A DNA stretch of 64,000 nt from a virus: positions 1-64,000 of IMG/VR virus record IMGVR_UViG_3300010399_000006. The stretch is one strand, 5' to 3'. The notes under the pieces were generated by a model. The model worked only from the letters and a program-made list of their open reading frames with translations. It was not told the origin of the DNA and ran no database searches. Positions 41,439-50,284 of this stretch are shown here, piece by piece. A program made the translations under genes and the position numbers. Position 1 is the stretch's first letter. Every line of letters starts with the position of its first letter.

Positions 41439-43653
41439 TAGTACCTCCCATTGGGGATGAGGATGTAGATGTGGGTGTGGTGGTAGGCGTTATGTTGATA
41501 CCGGCCATCTGAGCGATAGCCATGACGAACTCCGGTGGTAGCTGACCAGACAGAGAGATCTTTACATCGGGTACTTTCGGCGTTTCTGATGGCGGCGGAG
41601 CGCTGGCCATCTTCTTTTGTAGTGATTCGATATTCTCTCGGATCATCTCCGGCTTCATGGCGTACTGAGATACGTCGTGGCGGCGGGCGTTCTTGAACAT
41701 GGACGCCAGCATGAGTTCGCGGCGAGTGATCCAGAAGATGCCCATCTCCTGGAACTCTGACGGGACACCGGGGAGCATGATCTGGCCGGTAACAGCCATG
41801 GCGAACTGGTTGGCTCCGTCGATCTCCTTACCGAGTACCAGATCTTGCTGGAACATGGCTTCTGGCGTCTGGTCGGAGGTGGTCGCTTTGAGTACGAATC
41901 GGAGCTGATCGGTGATTGCTTCTCGCGGAAGGTGGATGGTACGGCTGATCACCGCATCGGTCTTGTCGTCGAACGACGGTATGGTCTGCTCCGGTGCATA
42001 CTGAGCTAGTGACTGTACGTACATCAGGGCGAGGTCACCGATTCTGGTTGCCAGTCCGGCATAGATCTGCTTGGGTTGCAGTTTGGAGAGATCTTGCTGT
42101 TGGGCAAACGCACCAGATGTAACACGGGACAGGTCGGCGGTGGCGTTGTCGTACTGAGTGGAGAGGCCCATCTCAGTGGCGCCGTTTTTGAGGAACGTGA
42201 TCTCGCTGGCGATGGATTCGATAGGCGTACCGAGTGGAGTTAGCTTCACGTCCTCCATCTCATCAACAGGTACGACCATGCCCGGACGGATGTTCGATCT
42301 ACGGGAGAGGAATGTAGCGGTAGATGTACCCTTCCGCACCATGATCACGGAGACGTTGCGCATCACCATGTTCTGGACTTGCAGGTGAAAGAGGTTCGAG
42401 GCGTAGCGTTGGAACGGTGCTACGTCTTCGACTGTACAGGTACCGGAGTAGCTGTTCGGTCGCTGGCGCATGAACCAGTCGATGTACGGGCGCTTACCGT
42501 TCCACGAATCGAGCAGCCAGCAGGAGAGCAGGGTTTCGGTTTTGACGTGGAAGTCACCGACCAGTTCCATCCACGTAATGGTGGTTGGGTCGTCTTCGGT
42601 GAGGATGGGCCAGCGGAAGTTGACTTCTACCACTGGGTGGGTTTTGGCGGGGTCTAGTTCCCGGCGCTTATCGACACGCTCGGTGACTCGTTTCTTGCGT
42701 TTGGTGGAATCGGTAGTGGTGTCCTCTGCTGAGTAGAGAACTCGTTCGATATCCTCGTCGGACGGTCCTACTGATTTGCCATCGCCGTCAACCTCGTCGG
42801 GATCGGTGCAGAAGTCCCACTCACCGGAGGAGATCTTCATCCGTACGGTGGAGGTATCCGGTTCCATTCGCATGCCGATCCACGGGGACTTCTGGATGTC
42901 GGTGTGGCCGAATGGAACTAGGAAGTCGTCACCGGGGACATTGATGATCTGAACGGATTCGCCATCGACGATGGTGCGGTACTCCGGGGCGTTGATGATC
43001 TGAATGGGCTGACCATTGGGGGTCTCTTTGACTGTACCGGTCTCGTCGGCGGACAGGAACGGGAGCATCCGGTTGGCGATGCGGATGCGCTGTTCGTCGT
43101 GGATGATTTTGAGTACGGCGGGGAACGTACCGTCTTGGAGTCCTTCCATCGCCCAATCGGATAGGACTTTGCGGATTGGCAGACGGTGGGACCACTTGAA
43201 ATGGAGGAGGGATTCGATGGCATCGGCTTCTTCAGAATAGGTTACGGTTACGTCTTCAACGATGCCGGTGTCGGGGTTGGGAGTGGTGATGTGGAAGACG
43301 CCATCGCCCAATGGGAGTACCGATACGGTGGGCTCGGCGGAGAACACCCGATCCATCAGCCATGCGTGCTGCTGGTTGGCTTGCTGGCGGGAGAACGGCA
43401 AGGTGATCGTCTCGCCCTTGCCGGCGATACCTTCGTAGGCTTCTATGTTCTTGGAGCGTTTGGTGAGGGCGTTCTCGCGGTCGTCGGAGCACTTTTTGAT
43501 TTGACGCGAGAGGTAGGTTTGGACACGGGATTTTTCGTCGTCGATGAAGACGATCTTTTGGTGGAGGTTGTACTTGTCGGCGACGATACGTGCGTTCGGT
43601 TTGCCCGAGTCTACGAGAGAGGCTGTGGGGTCGAGAGAGGAGAGATCTAGCAT
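41287..43653 (-). CDS. Portal protein
   Basis: 788 residues, the large portal expected for a P22-like podovirus; twelve copies would form the DNA gate at one capsid vertex. Features: KCSDDRENALTKRSKNIEAYEG (N-terminal wing helix), FSRQQANQQHAWLMDRVFSAEPTV, repeated beta segments, FLKNGATEMGLSTQYDNATADLSRVTSGAFAQQQ and a low-complexity Pro/Gly/Ser C-terminus. Follows terminase genes. Its last 50 codons are also read in another frame by the small gene at 41154. Confidence 0.8.
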   Translation of the reverse strand: MLDLSSLDPTASLVDSGKPNARIVADKYNLHQKIVFIDDEKSRVQTYLSRQIKKCSDDRENALTKRSKNIEAYEGIAGKGETITLPFSRQQANQQHAWLMDRVFSAEPTVSVLPLGDGVFHITTPNPDTGIVEDVTVTYSEEADAIESLLHFKWSHRLPIRKVLSDWAMEGLQDGTFPAVLKIIHDEQRIRIANRMLPFLSADETGTVKETPNGQPIQIINAPEYRTIVDGESVQIINVPGDDFLVPFGHTDIQKSPWIGMRMEPDTSTVRMKISSGEWDFCTDPDEVDGDGKSVGPSDEDIERVLYSAEDTTTDSTKRKKRVTERVDKRRELDPAKTHPVVEVNFRWPILTEDDPTTITWMELVGDFHVKTETLLSCWLLDSWNGKRPYIDWFMRQRPNSYSGTCTVEDVAPFQRYASNLFHLQVQNMVMRNVSVIMVRKGTSTATFLSRRSNIRPGMVVPVDEMEDVKLTPLGTPIESIASEITFLKNGATEMGLSTQYDNATADLSRVTSGAFAQQQDLSKLQPKQIYAGLATRIGDLALMYVQSLAQYAPEQTIPSFDDKTDAVISRTIHLPREAITDQLRFVLKATTSDQTPEAMFQQDLVLGKEIDGANQFAMAVTGQIMLPGVPSEFQEMGIFWITRRELMLASMFKNARRHDVSQYAMKPEMIRENIESLQKKMASAPPPSETPKVPDVKISLSGQLPPEFVMAIAQMAGINITPTTTPTSTSSSPMGGTNESQSGPVPNAGGNGSVPAGVDQSSGLDNLQPLPSGQGMGAAPAVGNLPA

Positions 43654-43812
43654 CTATTTACGTTCCGATCTGCTGGAGCTGTTGGGCTTGAACCCGGCTT
43701 CGTTCCGATTCACGACCAGCACACGTCCATCCGGAGTAAAGATCTTCACACTGGTGCGCTCTTTCGATTCGACCGTTACTGTCTTCTGCCACACTGCCGG
43801 ATCATCACTCAC
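43654..43812 (-). CDS. Small protein between terminase and portal
   Basis: 52 residues, GTG start overlapping the upstream stop (GTGA), GAGAGG 8 nt before. WQKTVTVESKERTSVKIFTPDGRVLVVN is a beta-like segment; the end is Ser/Arg-rich. Its stop abuts the portal ATG. A long opposite-strand frame here is rejected. Confidence 0.65.
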   Translation of the reverse strand: MSDDPAVWQKTVTVESKERTSVKIFTPDGRVLVVNRNEAGFKPNSSSRSERK

Positions 43813-44174
43813 CGTTCAACCTCTCGATCTGCCGCGTGGTGGAAAGCGTCCGCCCCGTCCACTGGAGGATCTTCCATTACCCGTTGCGCCGCATCACGCG
43901 GCAGATCCAAAAGTCGAGTGTGAATTGCCACGAAATGTCTCGTTGCCGAGCAGGAGTGAGTATCCCAATACGGATTCGTCGGATCGGCCCACGGCACATC
44001 AAACGTGTCAGCGTAGTTGCCAGCAAACACCTGTGGGCACGCGGTACATTGAAGAAAGCCGAGGGCGTTTCGTTCAGTTACACGTACTTCTTCACCATCG
44101 CCCAATAACATCGTTATTCCGGCTTGGACTTCGGGCTTGCAGACCCCACCAACTACACGGTTGGTCAGTTCCAT
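43809..44174 (-). CDS. Zinc-binding small protein of the packaging cluster
   Basis: 121 residues from an ATG with GGAG 5 nt upstream, overlapping the large terminase stop by 10 nt. FLQCTACPQVFAGNYADTF and a later CSATRHF-x5-H suggest a C2H2-type finger. The C-terminal helix (RDAAQRVMED) is polar. Not recognised. Confidence 0.65.
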   Translation of the reverse strand: MELTNRVVGGVCKPEVQAGITMLLGDGEEVRVTERNALGFLQCTACPQVFAGNYADTFDVPWADPTNPYWDTHSCSATRHFVAIHTRLLDLPRDAAQRVMEDPPVDGADAFHHAADREVER

Positions 44175-46099
44175 GTGAACTCCATAGGATCGAACGACAC
44201 GTCGATCATCGTTGCCGGATCGCAATCCCGTGTCACCTGGGCGAGCTGATCTCGGGCGTACGATTCAGTAGTACCAGCTACGTCTTCGCCGGTTGGCTGG
44301 CCGAAGAGAGTGACCATCATGGCGATAGCATCCAGAATGTCGTCTTCTGGATCTTCGGACGCGGAGTTGTAGCCGAGCATTTCAGTATCTCTGTCGTGAT
44401 CCTCGGGATCTAGCAACAGCGTCATCTGAAGCAGACCGGCGAGAACGCCGTTGTAAATGCGCATCGTCTTCTGGATTCCACTGGGGGACAGCTTGACGAT
44501 TCGCCGGGCCAGAAACGAGAACTCTTCGGCGCGTTGCATCCACACCGCAGTGGTTTGCTGAGCGGCATTCGACTCGATACCCACTTTTCGCGGCGGGTTA
44601 GATCTACCGCCCCACTGGTTGAATACCATAGGTATGGCGTTAAGCAGATCAGCGTAACCTCTACCGCGACCAGCACGGCCTTTGAGGGCGTAGATATATC
44701 CTTGCGGATCTTGGCACCCAGCAGCTACCGCCCACTTGTCGCCCTTACCGCTGACTGCTTGGTCTACAGCTAGAACTCTAGGTAGGGTAAGTGGGTCGTA
44801 CTCGACGTACGCGTGCTTGTTGCCGCGACTGCATCCCATCCAGCAGCGACACTCATCAGTGGATGGTTCCAGTTGGGGATTGGTTTTGGGGATCTTCTGC
44901 CCTTTGGCGTCAACGGTCCATAGATACCGGCGTATGAATCGCCTGTGTTCCTCTTTGCCGGTACGCTGACTGATGGACTTTTTAACTACCCATGTGAAGT
45001 ACGACCTGCGGAGCAGTTCGGTGGAGAACTCCATCGATCCGGCTTCGTGGGCAGTCATGCAGAAGTTCTGCATCCACGAGATAGCGCCGTGTTTGGGGTT
45101 CGAGAGGGTTTCCTTCCGCATCTCTCGAATGGCATCGAGACTGTTGAGTTCTGGCAGTACTGGTATGCCATCGTCGAGAAGGTTGGATAGGTTCCACGCT
45201 GCCCCGGCGTGGTGGCGCCATATCGGAATGACCAGAGAGATGTATCCGGCGTCCGGAGCACTCAGTGTGGCGTGGTCGTCCTTGGCGCCTTGAATGGTGC
45301 CGTTGAATACGTACCGCGCTCCGCCCCAACGCTCCGCCATCGAGATGCCGCGAAGGGATGCGATGAAGCGGTTCGCGTCGTCAACCGTGGCGTCACCCTG
45401 TTTGGCTTCGGTGGAGGAGAGATCGTCCCCGTAGATCAGATGGTAGTGCTTGGAGTACCACTGGGAGTTGACGCCGCGCGCCTCGATCGTTTCCTGCTCC
45501 GGTACGGTGCGGCCGTACATACGAATCCACTTTTTGGTGATCTGTGCTTCGGGATTGACTGGGAAGAGTCGATCTGGGTAGTACGTACGGTACTCATCGG
45601 TGCGCATCATGTTGCCGATCGCCTCGCACATTGCCCATGCGGCATCGTCGGACTTGGAGACGATGGCGATGTTCCTGTTGGGATCAACGCTGCCGGTCCA
45701 GAGAACTACGTCGCGTCCGATGGTGGTTTTGCCGGACGCACGGGCGATGCGGTCGTTTACTTTTTCCAAAATCTTTGCTAGCTGGCGGATACCGGTACGG
45801 GTGTTCCAATCGACCGGTGGTGACTGGGATCGGAGGAAGCGACGGATTTGGGTGACTACTTCTGAATCGTAGGTGTTGAGGCACGCTGCGAGTCGTACGG
45901 CGTCCCCGGCGAGTAGATACGCGAGTGGTCGGTGGAACCGTTCGATGTCCTCCGCCCCGTGCTTACACACCCACTTGATGAACAACCACACATCGGCGTC
46001 CATCGCTCGGCGGCGTTCGCCGATCTGTTCGGATGTGAGTATTACCCGATCTTCGATCTCCCGAATTTCGGCTGTAGCAGTGGCGGTAGCGGGACTCAC
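44165..46099 (-). CDS. Terminase large subunit
   Basis: 644 residues, the DNA-packaging motor and nuclease. Walker A-like ARASGKTT (about residues 118-125) with a preceding strand, IAIVSKSDDAAWAM next, Walker B LIYGDDL near 224, and an RNase H-like nuclease half with VLAVDQAVSGKGDKWAVAA (Asp near 445), KVGIESNAAQQT and a late acidic DDILDAIAMM (about 590). Start coupled to the small subunit (ATGA). These motifs are the family's own. Confidence 0.9.
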   Translation of the reverse strand: MSPATATATAEIREIEDRVILTSEQIGERRRAMDADVWLFIKWVCKHGAEDIERFHRPLAYLLAGDAVRLAACLNTYDSEVVTQIRRFLRSQSPPVDWNTRTGIRQLAKILEKVNDRIARASGKTTIGRDVVLWTGSVDPNRNIAIVSKSDDAAWAMCEAIGNMMRTDEYRTYYPDRLFPVNPEAQITKKWIRMYGRTVPEQETIEARGVNSQWYSKHYHLIYGDDLSSTEAKQGDATVDDANRFIASLRGISMAERWGGARYVFNGTIQGAKDDHATLSAPDAGYISLVIPIWRHHAGAAWNLSNLLDDGIPVLPELNSLDAIREMRKETLSNPKHGAISWMQNFCMTAHEAGSMEFSTELLRRSYFTWVVKKSISQRTGKEEHRRFIRRYLWTVDAKGQKIPKTNPQLEPSTDECRCWMGCSRGNKHAYVEYDPLTLPRVLAVDQAVSGKGDKWAVAAGCQDPQGYIYALKGRAGRGRGYADLLNAIPMVFNQWGGRSNPPRKVGIESNAAQQTTAVWMQRAEEFSFLARRIVKLSPSGIQKTMRIYNGVLAGLLQMTLLLDPEDHDRDTEMLGYNSASEDPEDDILDAIAMMVTLFGQPTGEDVAGTTESYARDQLAQVTRDCDPATMIDVSFDPMEFTWN

Positions 46100-46674
46100 G
46101 AAGCAACTCCCTCCGCTACGTCCCCAACCACCTCAGCGTCGATGGCATCAGCAGCGACTACTCCAGCGGGCAATCTACCGAGCAGGCGTTGGGACTTGAT
46201 CATGTCGATCTCCTGCTCCTGAGCTGCTAGTTCCCGTACTGTTTTGGGATTGAACACGGCGTGCATGATCCCGCCAGAGTGCTTGATATCGAGACTCCCC
46301 TTGGGCTTACCTTCGATGTACTCAATCACTCTCCACGCCGAATCGATATCTCCGTCTTTGATCGCTGCGACGATCTGGCTCCACGCCTCGCCGAGCTGTT
46401 CTTCCATCTTCGCCCGTAGGCTCTTGGCGGTGACTTCGATGGTAGATACCTGCTTTTCGCGCTTGGCCAGTAGTGCCCAATCGAGCAGTCGTTGGTACTC
46501 GGATTTGTGTTGGGGGTCATTGAGGTGCTTGTAGAGCATCCGGACGGAGACGCCGGTTGGCTTGTTGCTGGTGGAGATGCGGGCGGCGATCTCTCCTTCG
46601 TTATGTCCGAATGCGCGCAAGACGATCATCTGCACACAGAAGAGGCACGCGGTATCTGGAACTCGGGCGGTCAT
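46096..46674 (-). CDS. Putative terminase small subunit
   Basis: 192 residues. N-terminal helix-turn-helix-like part (VLRAFGHNEGEIAARIST ... VRMLYKHLND), a coiled-coil middle (TIEVTAKSLRAKMEEQLGEAWSQIVAAI) and an acidic C-terminus (AEVVGDVAEG). DNA recognition plus oligomerisation is the expected small-terminase design, and it precedes the large subunit with a 4-nt overlap. No ribosome site is evident before the ATG. Confidence 0.7.
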   Translation of the reverse strand: MTARVPDTACLFCVQMIVLRAFGHNEGEIAARISTSNKPTGVSVRMLYKHLNDPQHKSEYQRLLDWALLAKREKQVSTIEVTAKSLRAKMEEQLGEAWSQIVAAIKDGDIDSAWRVIEYIEGKPKGSLDIKHSGGIMHAVFNPKTVRELAAQEQEIDMIKSQRLLGRLPAGVVAADAIDAEVVGDVAEGVAS

Positions 46675-46975
46675 AACGTGATCACGCTGGTGGGGGTAGA
46701 GGTAGGTGTGGAGGTGTCGGAACCGCCCGTTGGAAGGGCCGGTATGAGGGCGATTGAGGTGGTTGGAACGGACGGTTCTGACACTACCGATCAGAGTGAG
46801 GTTGGTATAGACCGGCTGTCAATATCGATGCGTCCCCAGACAGAGTGGCGGTAAGTGGTTGGTAAAGTAGTTGACTAGTTGGTGGTGTGGATCTAAGATG
46901 CGTTTCCAACGTGGCGGCCAGAATTCGCAAAAGATGCTCGAATTGCAGGTTGAGGGCGTCAAGGAAACGTGATTT
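46675..46975. other. Divergent intergenic region between late and rightward operons
   Basis: 301 nt without a gene. It separates the terminase operon (leftward) from the GroES-like operon (rightward). A rightward promoter is clear at 46871-46899. A TTGACA on the minus strand (46821-46816) could be the -35 box of the late operon, but no convincing -10 box is spaced correctly. G/T-rich on the plus strand. Confidence 0.6.
46871..46899 (+). promoter_or_regulatory. Promoter for the 47-49 kb operon
   Basis: TTGACT (46871-46876), a 17-bp spacer and TAAGAT (46894-46899). The leader to GTG at 46976 is about 70 nt and carries AAGGA. Confidence 0.6.
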
Positions 46976-47491
46976 GTGCCCAAGATGCTATTCGAAGGCA
47001 CGTCGGAACGGACTTCTGCCAGTACTGCCGAGCAAGATACCGCCGAGATCGAGGAGGAACGAGTGACTAAGCAAATAACTAAATCGGAAATGGCAACTGA
47101 AGAGGAAAAGATCGCCGAAGCACAGCGGAGGTACCGGTTGTGTGCTGGACGGATTCTGGTGGCGCGGGATCAGGTACCGGTTGCGGCGGATGGAGAGTAT
47201 GTGGCATCCAAGGTGGTCACTGCTGGTGGGCAAGAGGTAGCAATTCTGGGTACTCAGGAGCGCGGCCAGATCAATCAGGCGTTCGAGCCCTGGGGGCAAG
47301 TGCTGCTGATTGGGAATAGATACAAACCGGGTGACTACCGGCCGGACGTGAAGATCGGCCAGCGGGTGTTCTTCTCACCAACTGGAGCGAGGGATCTGGA
47401 GCTGGTGGTGGGTGAGGAGAAGATGACGGTGACGATGATTCCATTCGAAGCAGTAGTGATGGTAGATACCGGAGAGAAGGTAGACGCGTGA
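46976..47491 (+). CDS. GroES-like co-chaperonin
   Basis: 171 residues. After a polar, acidic N-terminus (1-52), the rest follows the Cpn10 plan: RILVARDQVPV (first strand), SKVVTAGGQEVAILGTQERGQI (mobile-loop region), WGQVLLIGNRYKPGDYRPDVKIGQRVFFSPTG (G-xVL-xxG ... VKxGDxVxF) and TMIPFEAVVMV (C-terminal strand). Phages use such proteins to help host GroEL fold capsid proteins. It is the first gene of its operon, next to the terminase. Moderately sure. Confidence 0.65.
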   Translation: MPKMLFEGTSERTSASTAEQDTAEIEEERVTKQITKSEMATEEEKIAEAQRRYRLCAGRILVARDQVPVAADGEYVASKVVTAGGQEVAILGTQERGQINQAFEPWGQVLLIGNRYKPGDYRPDVKIGQRVFFSPTGARDLELVVGEEKMTVTMIPFEAVVMVDTGEKVDA

Positions 47492-48078
47492 ACGACGAGC
47501 AGAAAGCATACGCGGCGACTCCATCGGCTGATCTCGAACGGCAGATCATGGACTCCAGTGTACCGAAGAACGAACGCGAACGCTGGGCTTCGCATGAGAT
47601 CCACAGACTGAGAGACATCATCGATGGTGGATGTCCGATGCATCCAGTTGGTGGGATTGGACGGGCGAAGAAGAAGTTCCTATCGGTGTGTGCGGAGTGG
47701 GCAGATGCGCTGATCGGAGATGCCGTTAGGACGAAGGAGTATGGCTACACGATCAAGTTCAAGCCCGAAGATGTGATCCCCAAAGTGGTCTACGGTGAGC
47801 CGGAAGCGGAAGCGTCGATGGCTACCGAACTTCTCGCCATCATCCGAGAAATGAATGGGACTCTATCTAATTCGACTCTACCGGCGGAGATCAGGGTTGG
47901 AATGGTACGTACTCTAGTCAACCAGACTGTGGAGAGATACCGTAGTGACGTAATCATGAAGGGCATTCGTATCGACGAACTACCGGACGTTCAGCGGAAG
48001 GTGTGGTTGGCTGGATGGCAGTTGATGGTTGATGCGTGGGACGCCACACCGACTTCAGCACCGGAGATCTCACCTTGA
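47488..48078 (+). CDS. Helical protein, unknown
   Basis: 196 residues, GTG start in GTGA overlap. Helices: SADLERQIMDSSVPKNERERWASHEIHRLRDI, KKKFLSVCAEWADALIGD, MATELLAIIREMNGTLSN, EIRVGMVRTLVNQTVERYRSD. No motif recognised. Confidence 0.7.
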   Translation: MNDEQKAYAATPSADLERQIMDSSVPKNERERWASHEIHRLRDIIDGGCPMHPVGGIGRAKKKFLSVCAEWADALIGDAVRTKEYGYTIKFKPEDVIPKVVYGEPEAEASMATELLAIIREMNGTLSNSTLPAEIRVGMVRTLVNQTVERYRSDVIMKGIRIDELPDVQRKVWLAGWQLMVDAWDATPTSAPEISP

Positions 48079-48224
48079 AGGCCAGATTCAAACCGAAACA
48101 CCCATTCTCGAAACGTGAGCTACTGCGAAAACTCCAGAGGTTCCTGTGGGTCGTGTTCGGGTGGATAGCACCAGAGATCACAACCAGAATGTGCGAGAGA
48201 CTAGGAAAAGTGAGGGTTGAATGA
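48075..48224 (+). CDS. Small basic protein with hydrophobic segment
   Basis: 49 residues, TTG start in TTGA overlap with the preceding stop. Basic start (LKARFKPKHPFSKRELLRKLQRF), short hydrophobic segment (LWVVFGWIAPEI), basic end. Its stop overlaps the next ATG. Possibly membrane-associated; unknown. Confidence 0.5.
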   Translation: MKARFKPKHPFSKRELLRKLQRFLWVVFGWIAPEITTRMCERLGKVRVE

Positions 48225-48553
48225 AAACCTGTGCGCGATGTGAAATCGAAAAACTGACGTTCGCCGTCAAGGCTCAGTACCGAATCCTCTTCGAGCTGAT
48301 ACCGCTCGTTGGGCTGAGTTCTACCGAGCGCCGTATCGAGCCAGCGCGGGATCGGGCGATGAAAGAGCTGAACGGGATTGTGGAGAACTGGAGGACTCAT
48401 GTCTGTACGCACCAACCAGCGATCAAGCCGGAAACAGTCAGACCGGAAGAAGTCAAGCCGGAACCAAAAGCGGAAGCAGAAGAGCCAGCCGAAGAATCGA
48501 CCGAAGAGCCGATCATCGAATCGTCAGCCCCCAAAACCAAAAAGAAGAAGTAG
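48221..48553 (+). CDS. Small protein with CxxC and acidic Pro-rich tail
   Basis: 110 residues. TCARCEIEKLTF begins a compact helical domain (FELIPLVGLSSTERRIEPARDRAMKELN). The C-terminal 45 residues are Glu/Pro/Ala repeats ending KTKKKK. That acidic tail is read in the next frame by the following gene as a Lys/Arg/Ser-rich tract. Confidence 0.65.
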   Translation: MKTCARCEIEKLTFAVKAQYRILFELIPLVGLSSTERRIEPARDRAMKELNGIVENWRTHVCTHQPAIKPETVRPEEVKPEPKAEAEEPAEESTEEPIIESSAPKTKKKK

Positions 48554-48764
48554 ACCCTCGGTATCTACCACTAGTACTGATCTGCCGGATGCGGTACGAT
48601 TGGACGTTGTGGTAGGTACTCTCTCCACGCAGATCCCAACGGAGTGGTTGGGAGACGGGAAGAAGATGGCTGAGGTGAAGGCGAAGATGCTGGGTAAGGT
48701 TGGTGGGGAGATAGATCGGGTGATTGGTGGGGCGGTGGAGAAGTGGATGGAGCTAACTCGATGA
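48399..48764 (+). CDS. Small protein overlapping the preceding gene by 155 nt
   Basis: 121 residues from an ATG with GGAGG 6 nt upstream. The first 50 residues, read through the acidic tail of the previous gene in another frame, are Lys/Arg/Ser/Gln-rich. The remainder is normal: VRLDVVVGTLSTQIPTEWLG, MAEVKAKMLGKVGGEIDRVIGGAVEKW. A TTG at 48600 is an alternative start that would avoid the overlap but lacks a good ribosome site. Confidence 0.5.
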   Translation: MSVRTNQRSSRKQSDRKKSSRNQKRKQKSQPKNRPKSRSSNRQPPKPKRRSRPSVSTTSTDLPDAVRLDVVVGTLSTQIPTEWLGDGKKMAEVKAKMLGKVGGEIDRVIGGAVEKWMELTR

Positions 48765-48788
48765 CTCTAGATATCGGAGGATCGTCTG

Positions 48789-49310
48789 ATGGGCGGAGAC
48801 GCTAGTCACCACACTGATTTCGAGCCCACCGCCGAGGATCGAGAGATGGCAGAGAAGCTATCCGAACTCGGAGACCTGTTCGCCGATGTCTTTGCCGATG
48901 TCCCACGGGACGGAGACGTGAGTACGGTCACTAGTCTGCTGAAGGATCGGGCGTATCTGTTTTTCTATGGATCGTTGACGACTATGGAGTTGTGGACGAG
49001 AGTAGCTAGGGCATTCCGTATTGCCGGATTCAAGATCGACTTCGGAGCGGGCAGGAGAAATCCACACGAGCCGTATGAGTTCCGTGCCCAGTACATGTGC
49101 GAGCCTCAGCGTCCAGTACCGGGTACGTACTGCCGTAGATGTGGACATTCAGATCCGATGTACATGGATCGGATGGCAGCCAAGGTACGTAGAGATGGTG
49201 ATGGACGTACGGAGTTACCGTGCTGTGGCAATAAGCATTGCTTATGTACATCGCACATGGTGGAGACGTACACCGTAGATACCACGTCTCCGTGGCCTTC
49301 GCTGCGTTGA
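48789..49310 (+). CDS. Zinc-binding protein, unknown
   Basis: 173 residues. Acidic helical first half (TAEDREMAEKLSELGDLFADVFADV), AYLFFYGSLTTMELWTRVARAF, then a Cys-rich end (YCRRCGHSD, LPCCGNKHCLCTSH). CxxC pairs suggest one or two zincs. Unknown. Confidence 0.65.
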   Translation: MGGDASHHTDFEPTAEDREMAEKLSELGDLFADVFADVPRDGDVSTVTSLLKDRAYLFFYGSLTTMELWTRVARAFRIAGFKIDFGAGRRNPHEPYEFRAQYMCEPQRPVPGTYCRRCGHSDPMYMDRMAAKVRRDGDGRTELPCCGNKHCLCTSHMVETYTVDTTSPWPSLR

Positions 49311-49321
49311 TCTTTCGGTAG

Positions 49322-49351
49322 TTGACTGGTACGTACCATCAGTGGTAGCAT
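49322..49351 (+). promoter_or_regulatory. Leaderless promoter with GGTACGTACC operator-like site
   Basis: TTGACT (49322-49327) and TAGCAT (49346-49351), 18-bp spacing, ATG at 49359. The perfect palindrome GGTACGTACC occupies 49328-49337, directly after the -35 box. No ribosome site fits before the ATG. Confidence 0.65.
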
Positions 49352-49358
49352 CCTCAGC

Positions 49359-50129
49359 ATGGATACCACCAGCAGTTCGCAGCCACAACCTAAAGATCCA
49401 CGGCTCAACCCTACTCTCGCGGACAAGGTAGCGAAGGCGAGGGCACGCTGGGAGGGTCGTCGGTCGGGCGGTGGTGGTAGAAGTAAGATCACTGCATCAT
49501 TCGACGATCTGTTGGATCTGATCGTGCCAGACTGCTTGACGTGGAGCGACATTGGATCAGAGCTGGGTGTATCGCGAGAGCGAGCGCGGCAGATCTTCCG
49601 TGATTACTTCTCTGCACTGTTCCCGAAGTATAGGTTTCCGGGTAGAAAGCGGCGACGAGTCTGCTCCATTCAGAGGCGAGTGGAGCGGATCAAGGCGTTG
49701 GAGCCGGTTGGTAACGCCGCTGAGGCTGCCCGGCGAGCATGGTTGGCCGGTATCGCGGACGTTCGGGCAGTTACCTACCCCAAGAGCGTGAGAGCTTCAT
49801 CGCTGCGTCTGATCGTGAACGGCAAGGCGGTGACGGTACGTAGCAGTAAAAGCCCATCCATAATGCACCCCCGTTCATTGGTTGGTTATTACCGGTTTCC
49901 GACTACGGCGGGCCAGACCCTACCGTGTGAGTTCGTGATTCTGCTGGCTGGAACGCAGACATTCGTGATGCCGCGTGATGTGTTTATGTCATGGAATGGT
50001 AACCTCAGCGGAAATGCAGTTAGGGATAGGTACATACCTGAGCATCCGAACACGTATTGGATGAACGCCCATCTGGGACAGACAGACTGGTTGTGGCAAT
50101 ACCGTGAAGCGTGGCATCTACTGAAGTAA
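49359..50129 (+). CDS. Transcription regulator with sigma-region-4-like helix-turn-helix
   Basis: 256 residues. LTWSDIGSELGVSRERARQIFRDYFSALF (residues about 60-90) is the helix-turn-helix of sigma region 4, including the VSRERxRQI recognition helix. A basic stretch follows (GRKRRRVCSIQRRVERIK). The C-terminal 140 residues form an alpha/beta domain (SLRLIVNGKAVTVRSSKSP, PCEFVILLAGTQTFVMPRDVF) without a recognised family. No other sigma regions are present, so it is probably a DNA-binding regulator rather than a sigma factor. Own leaderless promoter. Confidence 0.75.
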   Translation: MDTTSSSQPQPKDPRLNPTLADKVAKARARWEGRRSGGGGRSKITASFDDLLDLIVPDCLTWSDIGSELGVSRERARQIFRDYFSALFPKYRFPGRKRRRVCSIQRRVERIKALEPVGNAAEAARRAWLAGIADVRAVTYPKSVRASSLRLIVNGKAVTVRSSKSPSIMHPRSLVGYYRFPTTAGQTLPCEFVILLAGTQTFVMPRDVFMSWNGNLSGNAVRDRYIPEHPNTYWMNAHLGQTDWLWQYREAWHLLK

Positions 50130-50143
50130 ACAGGTGTGTACCA

Positions 50144-50284
50144 ATGGAACTCTACCGCTCGTACGACTGGATCACCGCACTGCTGTTCTACCTCGGATTG
50201 GCCGGACTGGTAGTGCTGGTGGATTGGGCATTCTGGGGTAGAAACGGAAATGGAGATAGCCGTGGTCGTGGAGGTAGACCATGA
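50144..50284 (+). CDS. Small single-pass membrane protein
   Basis: 46 residues: ITALLFYLGLAGLVVLVDWAFWG is one membrane helix, with a Gly/Arg-rich cytoplasmic tail. ATGA overlap with the next small gene. Unknown. Confidence 0.5.
   Translation: MELYRSYDWITALLFYLGLAGLVVLVDWAFWGRNGNGDSRGRGGRP

Noticed and set aside
43544-44413. 289-residue rightward frame
   Set aside because: Crosses three leftward packaging genes with coupled starts; composition unlike protein.
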